Source of the DNA: Streptomyces calvus
Lineage (GTDB): Bacteria > Actinomycetota > Actinomycetes > Streptomycetales > Streptomycetaceae
Length of the DNA stretch: 64,000 bases
Direction of reading: 5' to 3'
Assembly: GCF_006782915.1 (NCBI RefSeq)
Contig: NZ_VCNP01000056.1
Location: 496,001 to 560,000, forward strand
This document shows, in pieces, positions 26,045 through 34,567 of this stretch. A model generated the notes under the pieces. It worked only from the letters and a program-made list of their open reading frames with translations. It did not search any database and was not told the origin of the DNA. Position 1 is the first letter of the stretch; the number at the start of each line of letters is the position of its first letter. Position numbers and translations under genes: made by a program.

Positions 26045-28756
26045 TCACTGCGTCGCCGTGCCCAGCACCCGGCCCAGTTGCTGGCGGGAGTGCACGCCGG
26101 TCTTCTGCAGGGCCCGGGCGACGTGCTGTTCCACCGTGCGCGGCGACAGGTGCAGCGTCGCGGCGATCTCGCGGTTGGACATGCCCGCCGCGGCGAGCTC
26201 CGCCACCTCCTCCTCGCGCGGGGAGAGCACGTCGCCGTAGCGGGGGCGGCCCGGCGGGCGGCGTTCCGTCGAGGGCCGGTGGTGGCGCAGGTCGGCGCGG
26301 GTGCGTGCGGCGTCCCAGGTCGCGCCGAGCGTGTCGAAGGCCGTGGCGCAGTCGGCGAGCGCGGCGAGTGCGGGCCCGCTGTCCGCGTCGGCAGCGAGGG
26401 TGCAGCGGGCGGCGCCCGCGGAGGTGAGGGCCGCGTGGTAGGGCCGGGGAAGCGCACGGTAGGCGGCGGCGCTCCGCTCGTAGTGCGCGGCGGCCCGGTC
26501 GGTCTCGCCCGTGTGCTCGGCGAGGACGGCCCGGGTCCATTCGAGGGCGGCGTCGGCCGACGGCGCGTCGCGTCCGTCCAGGCCGACGGCGAACTCCTCC
26601 GTCATCGCGCCCGCCGTGGACGGGTCACCGGCCCGCAGTGTCGCCTCCACCGCCCACGGCGCGAGCTCGGCGGCCCAGGCCCAGATCCCCTTCGCACGCA
26701 GCCGCTGCCACGCGGCGGCTGCCTCGGTGGCCGCGCCGGCGACGTCGTCGTGGGCGAGGGCCAGCCGCACCAGGGCACCCGAGGCGGTCGCCGAGATCGG
26801 CACCGGGCCGGTGTCCAGGCCGGCCGCGTCGGGCCCGGTGAGGTGGTCGAGGGTGTCGGCCCACTCGCCGCGGGCCAGGGCGAGCAGTCCGAGCACCATC
26901 CGGGCGTCGGAGGCGAGGTAGGGCATGTCGCCGGACTCGTCGACGAAGGCCCGGCACCGTTCGGCGAGGCCGGACCAGCGGCCGGTCGCCCAGTCGACGA
27001 CGAGCGCGCAGCCGCGGCCGGTCTGCTCGGCGTACGCGGCGCCGCTGCGCGCGGCCAGTTCGACGCCTTCGGCGAGCAGGGCGCGCGAGCTGTCGTAGTG
27101 ACCGAGCCACACCGCCGCGTCCGCCGCGTTGCACAGGCCCCGGGAGGTCTGCTGGCGGCAGCCGATCAGGTCGCTGTCGCGGGGCAGCCGCTCGATGAGC
27201 GGCCAGGCCGCCGGGTCGCCGCCGTTGAGCAGGACGCTCACCCGGTTCGCCGCCACCGCCGCCTGCACCACCGGGTCGCCCGACTCCTCGGCCACCGTCA
27301 CGGCCCGTTCGATCCAGGCGACGTTCTCGGCGAACGACGCGTCCGGCCCGTACGGCATCGCCAGCGCGGACATCGCCCGGGCCAGCGGAACGGGCCGGCC
27401 GGTCAACTCGTCGACCGCGCGCGCGAGTTCGTCCCGCCCCTCCATCACGTCGCCCATCTGATTGCACAGCAGCAGCCCGAGGTCGAGCCGGATCTCCCCG
27501 CGCACCGCCGGGGGCAGACCCGGGTCGGCGACGATGTGCCGGAGCACCTTCAGCGTCTCGTCGGAGCGCAGGCCCATCACGGCAGAGCGGGCCAGCAGCC
27601 GGGCCAGCCGGGAGCGGGCCTGCTCCGGGACGGGCCCGGTGGCCAGCGCCGACTCCAGCAGGCCGACCGCACGCTGCTGCTCACCGGAGTCCTCGAACTG
27701 CCGGGCCGCCCGCTCGACGGCGTGCAGCCAGCCCCGTTCGTCGCCGCAGGCGCGGCGGTGGCCGGCCACGCGTTCCCACGGCACCGGCTGGCGTCGCACG
27801 AGCAGCCGCGCGGCCCGCCGGTGCAGCACCTCGCGGTCCGGGCCCGTCGCCGTACGACGGCCGGCGGCCGCGGCGAGCGGTGAGCCGAAGCCGTACCGGC
27901 CGTCGCCGCGTTCCTCGAGCGCGGCGGCCCGCAGCGCGGCGGACAGTGCGTCGGTGCTGCGTGGCCCGGAGAGGCCGGCCACGGCGGCGAGGTCCCGGGA
28001 CGTGGCGGGCTCGTCGAGGACGGCCGCGGCGAAGACGATCGGCCGGTGCTCCTCGGGCACGGCGGCCGTGCGCCGCCGGAGCAGCATCTCCAGCCGGGGC
28101 GGCGGTCCGATCCGGTCGAGGGCCGCGGCGAGCGGCTGACCCGCGGCCGCGGGGCCCGGGGGCAGCAGGTCCGGCAGGTCCGGCCGGTCCAGCAGGTCCG
28201 CGACGGTCTGCGCGACACCACCGCTGACCCGGTGCAGGACGGCGGCCAGTCCCGGCGGGCAGCGGTCCGCGCCCAGCGCCGCGACAGCCATCCGGTGCAC
28301 CTCGGCGACGTCCAGCGGCCCCACGACGTGCCGCACCACGGTGAGTGCGGCCGGGAGGTCGGTGTCGGGCCCGAGGACCAGGCCCGGAACCGCCAGTTCC
28401 TCGGGCCGGTAGCTCAGGACGCACGCGAGGCGGGCGGGCGGGGCGGCGAGCAGGGCGCGCAGCCGGGCGAGGTCGTCGGCCGGCGCCCGGTGCACGTCCT
28501 CGGCGACGAGGAGTTCCGGCCCGGCGGCCGCCGGCGGATCGCCCGGGACCGTACGACGGGCGGAGCCGGTCGGCGCGGCGGTGAGGCGGGCCACCAGACG
28601 GCTCTTGCCGGTGCCGGCCGCGCCCTCGATCAGCAGTAGTACGGGCCGTCCCGGTCCCTTCGGGTCGAGTGCCGCGGCGAGTCGTCGGCGCAGCGCAACC
28701 TCGGCTTCGTCCGCCGTCCCGCCTCCGTCCGGCATGGTGTCGTCATCCCGTTCCAC
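26045..28756 (-). CDS. LAL-type LuxR transcriptional regulator with AAA ATPase domain
   Basis: A 903-residue regulator. Walker A IEGAAGTGKSR lies at residues 43-53, followed by an NB-ARC/AAA module. The central about 550 residues are helical TPR-like repeats. The C-terminal LuxR helix-turn-helix (about 838-895) reads LSPREEEVAELAAAG then NREIAATLHLSPRTVEQHV. Such large regulators bind ATP and usually respond to a small ligand. There is no obvious adjacent target: the downstream neighbour is convergent and upstream lies a MITE. GTG 28756 has GGAGA six bases upstream; ATG 28735 is an alternative start. Confidence 0.88.
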   Translation of the reverse strand: MERDDDTMPDGGGTADEAEVALRRRLAAALDPKGPGRPVLLLIEGAAGTGKSRLVARLTAAPTGSARRTVPGDPPAAAGPELLVAEDVHRAPADDLARLRALLAAPPARLACVLSYRPEELAVPGLVLGPDTDLPAALTVVRHVVGPLDVAEVHRMAVAALGADRCPPGLAAVLHRVSGGVAQTVADLLDRPDLPDLLPPGPAAAGQPLAAALDRIGPPPRLEMLLRRRTAAVPEEHRPIVFAAAVLDEPATSRDLAAVAGLSGPRSTDALSAALRAAALEERGDGRYGFGSPLAAAAGRRTATGPDREVLHRRAARLLVRRQPVPWERVAGHRRACGDERGWLHAVERAARQFEDSGEQQRAVGLLESALATGPVPEQARSRLARLLARSAVMGLRSDETLKVLRHIVADPGLPPAVRGEIRLDLGLLLCNQMGDVMEGRDELARAVDELTGRPVPLARAMSALAMPYGPDASFAENVAWIERAVTVAEESGDPVVQAAVAANRVSVLLNGGDPAAWPLIERLPRDSDLIGCRQQTSRGLCNAADAAVWLGHYDSSRALLAEGVELAARSGAAYAEQTGRGCALVVDWATGRWSGLAERCRAFVDESGDMPYLASDARMVLGLLALARGEWADTLDHLTGPDAAGLDTGPVPISATASGALVRLALAHDDVAGAATEAAAAWQRLRAKGIWAWAAELAPWAVEATLRAGDPSTAGAMTEEFAVGLDGRDAPSADAALEWTRAVLAEHTGETDRAAAHYERSAAAYRALPRPYHAALTSAGAARCTLAADADSGPALAALADCATAFDTLGATWDAARTRADLRHHRPSTERRPPGRPRYGDVLSPREEEVAELAAAGMSNREIAATLHLSPRTVEQHVARALQKTGVHSRQQLGRVLGTATQ

Positions 28757-28905
28757 GCGCGTCTCCGGTTGTTTGCGTATCCGTACTCAGTCTGCCCTGA
28801 TTGCCGGGCCCTGCGGAGAGGAGGCAGCGTAGAGCCCGTAAGGCCCGGCGATCCCGGTGGATCGGCGGGCTCCGCCACCCCGGGGCGATCCGAACGACAG
28901 GCCCC

Positions 28906-29096
28906 CTAGGGTCTGTCGTTTGGATCAGCGCGGCTGTGAGGTGCGGTGCCCTTTCGACGGGCCCGAGCGGGGTCCGGTGCGTGCAGCTGCAAGGCGGAGG
29001 AGGGCGACAACGCGGAGCGTTGGCAACCGACGACAACGCCGCAGATGCGCGTGCCGGACCCCGCGACCCCGGGATGATCCAAACGACAGGCCCTAG
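28906..29096. mobile_element. 191-bp MITE-like element with 22-bp terminal inverted repeats
   Basis: The ends are CTAGGGTCTGTCGTTTGGAT(CA) at 28906-28927 and its inverse at 29075-29096, matching at 21 of 22 positions. The outermost CTAG suggests TA-target insertion of the IS630/Tc1-mariner kind. There is no transposase gene; the inside is non-coding. A third, right-end-like terminus (GATCCGAACGACAGGCCC, 28887-28904) directly abuts the left end, forming a near-perfect palindrome with it. I recall similar repeats between Streptomyces genes, but no search was run. Confidence 0.75.
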
Positions 29097-29105
29097 GAGT
29101 CCGGC

Positions 29106-29594
29106 GTGAGCAACGTGACTGATCCGAGTGCGGCGGGGGCGTGCCTCGGGACGGCCGGGCCGGCGGGGTCCGCGCGGCCCCACGCGCAGGTGTCACCGCG
29201 GAACCGGGGCTTCCTGGTCGTGGTGGCCCTCCCGGCCACCCCGCGGGCGGTGCCGCGGCTGCGGCGGCTGGCACGCGAGGTGGCCCGCGGCCACCGGCTG
29301 TCGGAGGCGGCGGAGGAAGCGCTCACCGTGATCGTCAGCGAACTGGGGACGAACGTCGTCCTGCACAGCGGCAGCACCGAGATGCAGGTGATGTTCGAGA
29401 TCGACGCCACCTGTCTGACCGTGGGGGTGCGCGACTGCGGCCACTGGCGGCAGCGTCCCGCGCCGCGCTGCGAGTCGGCCGACATGGACGCCGCGTTCGG
29501 CCGCGGCCTCGCCCTGGTCGACGCCTACTCGGTGGAGACCACGGTGCTGCGGTCCGCCGAGGGCACGCTGGTGCGGTCCGTGATCGCCCTGTGA
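29106..29594 (+). CDS. ATP-binding protein, RsbW-like anti-sigma factor kinase fold
   Basis: A 162-residue GHKL-type ATPase. The N-box is VIVSELGTNVVLHSG (about residues 75-89), the G1 box is VGVRDCG, and the G2 box is GRGLALVDAYS. Streptomyces have dozens of such single-domain kinases, which bind sigma factors or phosphorylate anti-anti-sigma proteins. No partner is encoded nearby. The N-terminal 35 residues are Gly/Ala rich and probably disordered. The GTG start has AGGAG six to eight bases upstream, and that ribosome site overlaps the end of the adjacent MITE. Confidence 0.85.
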   Translation: MSNVTDPSAAGACLGTAGPAGSARPHAQVSPRNRGFLVVVALPATPRAVPRLRRLAREVARGHRLSEAAEEALTVIVSELGTNVVLHSGSTEMQVMFEIDATCLTVGVRDCGHWRQRPAPRCESADMDAAFGRGLALVDAYSVETTVLRSAEGTLVRSVIAL

Positions 29595-29705
29595 GTCACC
29601 CGCGGGCCCGTGGGGCCGTGCCGCCGTACCCGGACGGCTCCCGGCCCGGCTCCGTCCGACGAGCCTCCGCCGCGCTCCCCGCGGCGGGCACCGGAACACC
29701 ACCGC

Positions 29706-30542
29706 TCATCCTTCGGCGCGCACCACGGTGACCGGGCAGTCGGCGTGGTACAGCAGCGCCTGGCTGACCGATCCGAGCAGCATGCCCGTGAAGCCGCCGT
29801 GACCCCGCGCCCCGGCCACCACCAGTTGGGCCTCGCGGCTGGCGTCGAGCAGCGCGTGACGGACCCGGGCCCGCTCCAGCCGGAGTTCGACGGCCACCTC
29901 GGGCCGGGCGGCCCGCCAGGGAGCCACCGCCTCCTCCAGCAGCCTGCGGTGCCGCTGACGCAGCCGGTCGAGGTCGACGACCACGTTCAACGGATCGGCC
30001 GGGCCCTCGTACGGTGTCGGCTCGCTCCAGGTGTTCCACACGTGCATCGCGACCAGGGGCACCCCGCGCAGTGTGGCCTCCGCGAAGGCGAAGGCGGCCG
30101 CCGCGTCCCCGGCCGGCGAGCCGTCCACGGCGAGCAGCAACGGCCCCCGCGGTTCCGGCCGGCCGCGCACCACCATCAGCGGACCGTGCCCGTGCGCGGC
30201 CAGCTGCACCACCGTCGAGCCCAGCAGCAGGTCCCCGAACCCGCTGCGGCCCCGCCCGCCGACCACCGTGAGCACCGCGTGCCGCGACTCGCTCTGCAGC
30301 ACCGTCAGCGTCTCGCCGGACGCCACGGTCCGCTGGATCTCCAGGCCCGGCTCCAGCTCGTGGGCGCGCCGCTCGGCCGCGGCCAGTACGCCGTGGATCA
30401 TCGGGTCCAGGTCGGCGGGCCGGCTGAAGGCGTGCACGATCCGCAGCGTCGCGCCGCGCAGCCGGGCCTCCCGGGCCGCGACGTCGACCGCGGCGAGGCT
30501 GGACGGCGAACCGTCCACTCCGACGATCACCGTGTCGTCCAC
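29706..30542 (-). CDS. universal stress protein, tandem Usp domains
   Basis: A 278-residue protein of two Usp domains (about 1-140 and 148-278). Each has a start strand of the VIVGVDGS / LLLAVDGSPAG type and the ATP-binding signature Gly-x2-Gly-x9-Gly-Ser/Thr: GGRGRSGFGDLLLGST and GARGHGGFTGMLLGSV. Usp proteins bind ATP and act in stress and dormancy. GTG 30542 is preceded by GGGAGGG. It is divergent from the antiporter operon, from which it is separated by about 330 bases. Confidence 0.92.
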   Translation of the reverse strand: MDDTVIVGVDGSPSSLAAVDVAAREARLRGATLRIVHAFSRPADLDPMIHGVLAAAERRAHELEPGLEIQRTVASGETLTVLQSESRHAVLTVVGGRGRSGFGDLLLGSTVVQLAAHGHGPLMVVRGRPEPRGPLLLAVDGSPAGDAAAAFAFAEATLRGVPLVAMHVWNTWSEPTPYEGPADPLNVVVDLDRLRQRHRRLLEEAVAPWRAARPEVAVELRLERARVRHALLDASREAQLVVAGARGHGGFTGMLLGSVSQALLYHADCPVTVVRAEG

Positions 30543-30874
30543 TGCACCCTCCCGTCCCCGGCGGCGCACGACCGCCTCCGGCAACGCGCGACCACCCGGC
30601 GGCCCGTCCGAGTACCCGTGAAGAGCGACCCCTACCCGCCCCCGCCCGATCGTGCCACTCACCCCCCGGACGGGCTCCGACCTGCGGCTGTACGGTCTCC
30701 CCGGTCATCCTCGGCGCCCCGCGCGGCCCCTGTCCATCCGTGACAGCACCCATGTTCCGGCCGAATGGCGGGATGGCACCATGGGCGCTGTGGGTGTGGA
30801 TCACCGGGCGACCACTTCGGCCGTCGGCGAGCACGCACCGGACGACATCGGAACAACCTGGAAGGGGACAGGCT
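30543..30874. other. 332-bp divergent promoter region between Usp gene and antiporter operon
   Basis: No credible gene is present. The region should contain promoters for both directions. I see only short G+C-rich dyads and no convincing -35/-10 pair. The antiporter side ends with the ribosome site AAGGGGACAG just before GTG 30875. Confidence 0.6.
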
Positions 30875-31360
30875 GTGCCTGCTCCACGGATGAGCGCGAC
30901 GCCGCTGCCGGGCATCGGCGTGAAATACGACCTCACCACGCGTGAGCACGAGCACCTGTCCGTGATCGCACACCGGGACGGAGCCCGCACGGTCAACGTG
31001 TACCGCTCCGACGACCCGGACGCCTGCGCCCATTCGCTGCGCCTGACGGTCGCCGAGTCGGCCGCGCTGATCGACGCGCTGATGCCCGCCCACCACAGCC
31101 CCAACCTGCTGCACACCACCGACCTGGGCCTGGTCGCCGAGCGCATCGAGCTGTCCACGGTCTCCCACTGGAACGGCCGCCTGCTCGGCGAGACCCGGAT
31201 GCGCACCGAGACCGGCGCGTCGATCGTGGCCGTGCTGCGGCGCGCGGAGGCCATCCCGTCCCCGGCGCCGGACTTCCGGCTCGCCGGCGGCGACACTCTG
31301 ATCGTGATCGGCACCCGTGAGGGCATCGAGGCCGCCGCCCAGATACTCGGGCGGGAGTGA
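30875..31360 (+). CDS. cation:proton antiporter regulatory subunit, TrkA-C (KhtT-like)
   Basis: A 161-residue cytosolic protein. The N-terminal about 75 residues are a small alpha-beta domain (PGIGVKYDLTTREHEHLSVIAH). The C-terminal half is a TrkA-C/RCK-C domain (SPAPDFRLAGGDTLIVIGTREGIEAAAQIL). This matches KhtT, the regulatory partner of the potassium/proton antiporter KhtU in Bacillus. GTG 30875 is chosen because AAGGGGACAG precedes it; a later ATG at 30890 has no such site. The antiporter gene starts four bases after its stop, so the pair is one operon. Confidence 0.88.
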   Translation: MPAPRMSATPLPGIGVKYDLTTREHEHLSVIAHRDGARTVNVYRSDDPDACAHSLRLTVAESAALIDALMPAHHSPNLLHTTDLGLVAERIELSTVSHWNGRLLGETRMRTETGASIVAVLRRAEAIPSPAPDFRLAGGDTLIVIGTREGIEAAAQILGRE

Positions 31361-31364
31361 GCGC

Positions 31365-32612
31365 GTGCACTCCTCCGCGACCTTCCTGATCGAGTTCGGC
31401 GCGATCATCCTGGGCCTCGGCCTGCTGGGACGCCTCGCCGGGCGCCTCCAGTTCTCCCCGATCCCCCTCTACCTGCTGGCCGGTCTGGCCTTCGGCGAGG
31501 GCGGTCTGCTGCCGCTCGGCGCGAGCGAGGAGTTCGTGGCGATCGGCGCCGAGATCGGCGTCATCCTGCTGCTGCTCATGCTCGGCCTGGAGTACACCGC
31601 CAGCGACCTCGTCTCCAACCTCAAGACCCAGTACCCGGCCGGCCTCGTCGACATGGCGCTCAACGCCCTGCCCGGCGCCGCCCTGGCCCTGCTGCTGGGC
31701 TGGGGCCCGGTCGCCGCCGTGGTGCTGGCAGGCGTCACCTGGATCTCCTCCTCCGGAGTCATCGCCAAGGTCCTCGGCGACCTGGGACGGCTCGGCAACC
31801 GCGAGACGCCGGTCATCCTCAGCATCCTCGTGCTCGAGGACCTGGCGATGGCGGTCTACCTGCCGATCATCACCGCCCTGCTGGCCGGGGTCAGCCTCGC
31901 CGCGGGCAGTGTCACCCTGGCCATCGCGCTGGGCGTCGCCGGGCTGGTGCTGTTCGTCGCCGTCCGCTTCGGACGGGTGATCTCCCGCTTCGTCTCCAGT
32001 GACGACCCGGAGAAGCTGCTGCTGGTCGTGCTCGGCCTGACCCTGCTGGTCGCCGGGCTGGCCCAGCAGTTGCAGGTGTCGGCGGCCGTCGGCGCGTTCC
32101 TCGTCGGCATCGCCCTGTCCGGGGAGGTCGCCGAGGGCGCGCACAATCTGCTGGCGCCGCTGCGGGACCTGTTCGCCGCCGTGTTCTTCGTCTTCTTCGG
32201 CCTGCACACCGACCCCGAGTCGATCCCGCCGGTGATCCTGCCCGCCCTCGCGCTGGCCGTCGTCACCGCGCTGACGAAGATCGCCACCGGCTACTGGGCC
32301 GCCCACCGCGCCGGTATCTCCCCCAAGGGCCGCTGGCGCGCGGGCGGCACCCTGGTCGCCCGCGGCGAGTTCTCCATCGTCATCGCCGGGCTCGCGGTCA
32401 CCGCCGGCATCGAACCGGAGCTCGGCCCGCTGGCCACGGCGTACGTCCTGGTCCTGGTCGTCCTCGGACCGCTCACGGCCCGCTACACCGAGCCCGTCGC
32501 CCTGTGGCTGACCCGCCGCCGCACCGCGACCGCGGACGTCGCGCCCGTCCACGACACGGCGCCGACGGCGAAGACGCTGGAGCCGGTGGACGACAGCGGT
32601 TCCGAACGCTGA
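31365..32612 (+). CDS. cation:proton antiporter, CPA2 family (KhtU/KefB-like)
   Basis: A 415-residue integral membrane protein with about 12 hydrophobic segments and the Na/H exchanger fold. Family marks include GLEYTASDL in helix 3, the unwound TWISSSGVIAKVL and LVLEDLAMA (the ion-binding Asp region), and FFVFFGLHTDP. There is no C-terminal TrkA domain; the separate subunit upstream supplies it. It probably exports potassium or another monovalent cation in exchange for protons. GTG 31365 has GGGAG nearby within the end of the preceding gene. Confidence 0.92.
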   Translation: MHSSATFLIEFGAIILGLGLLGRLAGRLQFSPIPLYLLAGLAFGEGGLLPLGASEEFVAIGAEIGVILLLLMLGLEYTASDLVSNLKTQYPAGLVDMALNALPGAALALLLGWGPVAAVVLAGVTWISSSGVIAKVLGDLGRLGNRETPVILSILVLEDLAMAVYLPIITALLAGVSLAAGSVTLAIALGVAGLVLFVAVRFGRVISRFVSSDDPEKLLLVVLGLTLLVAGLAQQLQVSAAVGAFLVGIALSGEVAEGAHNLLAPLRDLFAAVFFVFFGLHTDPESIPPVILPALALAVVTALTKIATGYWAAHRAGISPKGRWRAGGTLVARGEFSIVIAGLAVTAGIEPELGPLATAYVLVLVVLGPLTARYTEPVALWLTRRRTATADVAPVHDTAPTAKTLEPVDDSGSER

Positions 32613-32616
32613 ACCG

Positions 32617-32648
32617 GCCCGGGCAGCCGCACCGACGGCTGCCCGGGC
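32617..32648. terminator. bidirectional hairpin terminator
   Basis: GCCCGGGCAGCCG and CGGCTGCCCGGGC form perfect 13-base arms around a six-base loop. It sits five bases after the antiporter stop and before the end of the convergent MerR gene, so it should serve both transcripts. Confidence 0.85.
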
Positions 32649-32710
32649 GCAGCGCCGCCACCCGGCCCCGTACCGGCGGTGGCCGTGGGGGCCGACGGCT
32701 GCGGACCGGG

Positions 32711-33796
32711 CTAACCGTCCAGCCGCACCGGCATGAGAAGAGAGAACGTGTGCTCGTCGTCCGGGCGGCGGACCGCCAGGGGCGCCGTGGGTGCGCCGAG
32801 CTCCAGCACCAGCCGCTCCCGGGCCCCGGCCGCGAGCGCGTCCAGCAGGTACGCCCGGTTCACGACGACCGGGTCCCGGACCTCGGCCCCCTCGCCGGCC
32901 ACGGTGACCGAGCCGTCCTCCGACACCTCCAGCACGCTGAGGTCGCACGGCGCGCCGTCCTGCTCGCGTACCTCGCCCGCACGGACGGGTCCCGTGAGCA
33001 CCGCCTCCCGGAACGCCGGCACGTCCACCTCGGCGCGCCGTCCCGCCGGGAGCCGGACGAGACGCCGGTAGTCCGGGAAGTCGTGGCCGAGGCACCGCCC
33101 CGCCGCCTGCCGGTCCCCGGCCTCCAGGGTGACGCGGTCACCGTCCACGACCAGCCGGGCCTGCTCCTCGCCGTCGAGCAGCGCCCCCATCGCGTCGGCG
33201 AGGGCCGTCGGCACGGTGACCTGGAGGCGCGGCCCGTCGTGCCCGTCGGCGTCGGCACGCGCGACCGCCATCCGGTACCGGTCGGTGGCCACCAGGCGCA
33301 GCGCGCCGTCCTCCACGTCGAACAGGATCCCGCCGAGCATCGGCAGCTGCGGGTCGGCGCCGGCCGCGAAGCGGACCGCGTCCAGCGCGGCGGCCAGCGC
33401 GGGGGCGGACACGGTCAGCCGGACGGGCACGGTGGTACGGGGTGGCGTCATGGGGTTCTCCCTGTGGTCGAGCAGGTCTCGAAGCGCGGAGAACTCGGTG
33501 CGGGCGGCCGACAGGCCCTGCTCCAGTCGGCGCAGATGCGCCTCAAGGAGCTGCCGTACCAGATCGGTGTCGGGTCCCGACCAGCCGGCCAGGACCAGCC
33601 GGACGTCCGCCAGCGGCATCCCTGCCCGGCGCAGCCGGGCCAGCAGCCGGGCCTCGTCGAGCTGCCCGGGGCCGTACCAGCGGTAGCCGCTGACCGGGTC
33701 CACCCGGTCGGGGACCAGGACTCCGGCACGGTCGTAGAACCGCAGGGCGCTCACGCTCAGCCCGCTGTCCCGGGCCGTCTCACCGATGCTGCGCAT
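32711..33796 (-). CDS. MerR regulator fused to a DNA sliding-clamp (DnaN)-like domain
   Basis: A 361-residue fusion. Residues 1-70 are a MerR winged helix (SIGETARDSGLSVSALRFYDRAG, then GYRWYGPGQLDEARLL). Residues 75-110 form the MerR coiled coil. Residues 125-361 resemble the second and third domains of the DNA polymerase III beta clamp: LPMLGGILFDVEDGALRLVATDRYRMAV near 151-178, a central DFPDYRRLV, and a C-terminal SLLMPVRL, like the Met-Pro-hydrophobic-Arg-Leu end of DnaN. In classic MerR proteins the C-terminus binds the inducer, so the clamp-like part is the presumed sensor. ATG 33796 has GGAG six bases upstream. A MerR-type operator lies just upstream. Confidence 0.85.
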   Translation of the reverse strand: MRSIGETARDSGLSVSALRFYDRAGVLVPDRVDPVSGYRWYGPGQLDEARLLARLRRAGMPLADVRLVLAGWSGPDTDLVRQLLEAHLRRLEQGLSAARTEFSALRDLLDHRENPMTPPRTTVPVRLTVSAPALAAALDAVRFAAGADPQLPMLGGILFDVEDGALRLVATDRYRMAVARADADGHDGPRLQVTVPTALADAMGALLDGEEQARLVVDGDRVTLEAGDRQAAGRCLGHDFPDYRRLVRLPAGRRAEVDVPAFREAVLTGPVRAGEVREQDGAPCDLSVLEVSEDGSVTVAGEGAEVRDPVVVNRAYLLDALAAGARERLVLELGAPTAPLAVRRPDDEHTFSLLMPVRLDG

Positions 33797-33815
33797 CTCG
33801 TTCTCCACGTCCCCG

Positions 33816-33846
33816 ACCCTGGTCCCTCGACAAGGTCGAGGGTCAA
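33816..33846 (-). promoter_or_regulatory. candidate MerR-type promoter/operator for the MerR-clamp gene
   Basis: Read on the minus strand, a -35 TTGACC (33846-33841) is followed 19 bases later by a -10-like CAGGGT (33821-33816). The spacer holds a perfect palindrome, CCCTCGAC-N3-GTCGAGGG (33824-33842). A 19-base spacer with the dyad between the two hexamers is the hallmark of MerR-regulated promoters. It lies 20 bases upstream of the gene, so autoregulation is likely. Confidence 0.75.
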
Positions 33847-33946
33847 ACAGCGCGGGCCGACCAGCGGCCCCGGGCGGTGACGGCGGTGCGGTGGGAGGCC
33901 GCGCCGGGCAGCGGGACGGTGGCCGCGGTGCGCCGCCGGAGCGGGC

Positions 33947-34435
33947 TCACCAGCCGTCCGGTCCGGCCGGTTCCGCGCTGACCGGGGCCAGTACGGCGAG
34001 CGTCCCGGTGGCCTTGCGCAGGGCCAGTTCGAGCGGCCCCGGGGCGTGCAGGGTGCCGGTGCCGTCCGGCGGGACCAGCCACTCCAGGCGGCCGGCGGGC
34101 CGGTACGGCGGCGGCACCGCGACCCAGGAGCCCCGGCCGACGTGCCGCACCCCGCACCCGACCCACTCGCTGGCCGGGTCGGGCGGCAGGAAGAACCCCA
34201 CTCTGCGGGCCGTGACATCCACCAGGGTGGGTCCGGGCGCCTTCAGCGGGTCGTGCCACAGGACGTCCAGGGCGAGCAGTCCGAGGCGGTCGGGAACGCT
34301 GAGCACGTCCCAGTACCGGCCGGCCGCGAGCAGTGCCGTTCCCCGGCCGTGGTCCCATTCGCGCTTGCACTGCTGCGGGTCCGTGGCCGCCGCGGCCAGC
34401 CACTCGACGGCCTGCTTCCACATGGAGCTGTGCAT
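33947..34435 (-). CDS. conserved hypothetical protein (162 aa)
   Basis: The family is not firmly recognised. The protein is soluble and rich in Trp and Pro, with segments such as KREWDHGRGTALLAAGRYWDVL, RLGLLALDVLWHD, and RLEWLVPPDGTGTLHAP near the end. The pattern of short beta strands with GRGSWVAVPPP reminds me of the N-terminal part of bifunctional primase/polymerase-like proteins, where an entry domain limits use of host resources; this is a weak impression. ATG 34435 follows GGGGATGGGA. It is read in the same direction as the MerR gene but 150 bases away. Confidence 0.65.
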   Translation of the reverse strand: MHSSMWKQAVEWLAAAATDPQQCKREWDHGRGTALLAAGRYWDVLSVPDRLGLLALDVLWHDPLKAPGPTLVDVTARRVGFFLPPDPASEWVGCGVRHVGRGSWVAVPPPYRPAGRLEWLVPPDGTGTLHAPGPLELALRKATGTLAVLAPVSAEPAGPDGW

Positions 34436-34567
34436 GTCCCATCCCCGGGCACGTCGGCCGCGCCGCCGCGGGAGCGGCGCGTGCTGTACGGACATGCTGG
34501 TGGATATTTCTATCCGCCGGAAGGGTGGCGCGGGCTGGCGATCGCGGTGCTCGGGCTCCGCGCCGGG

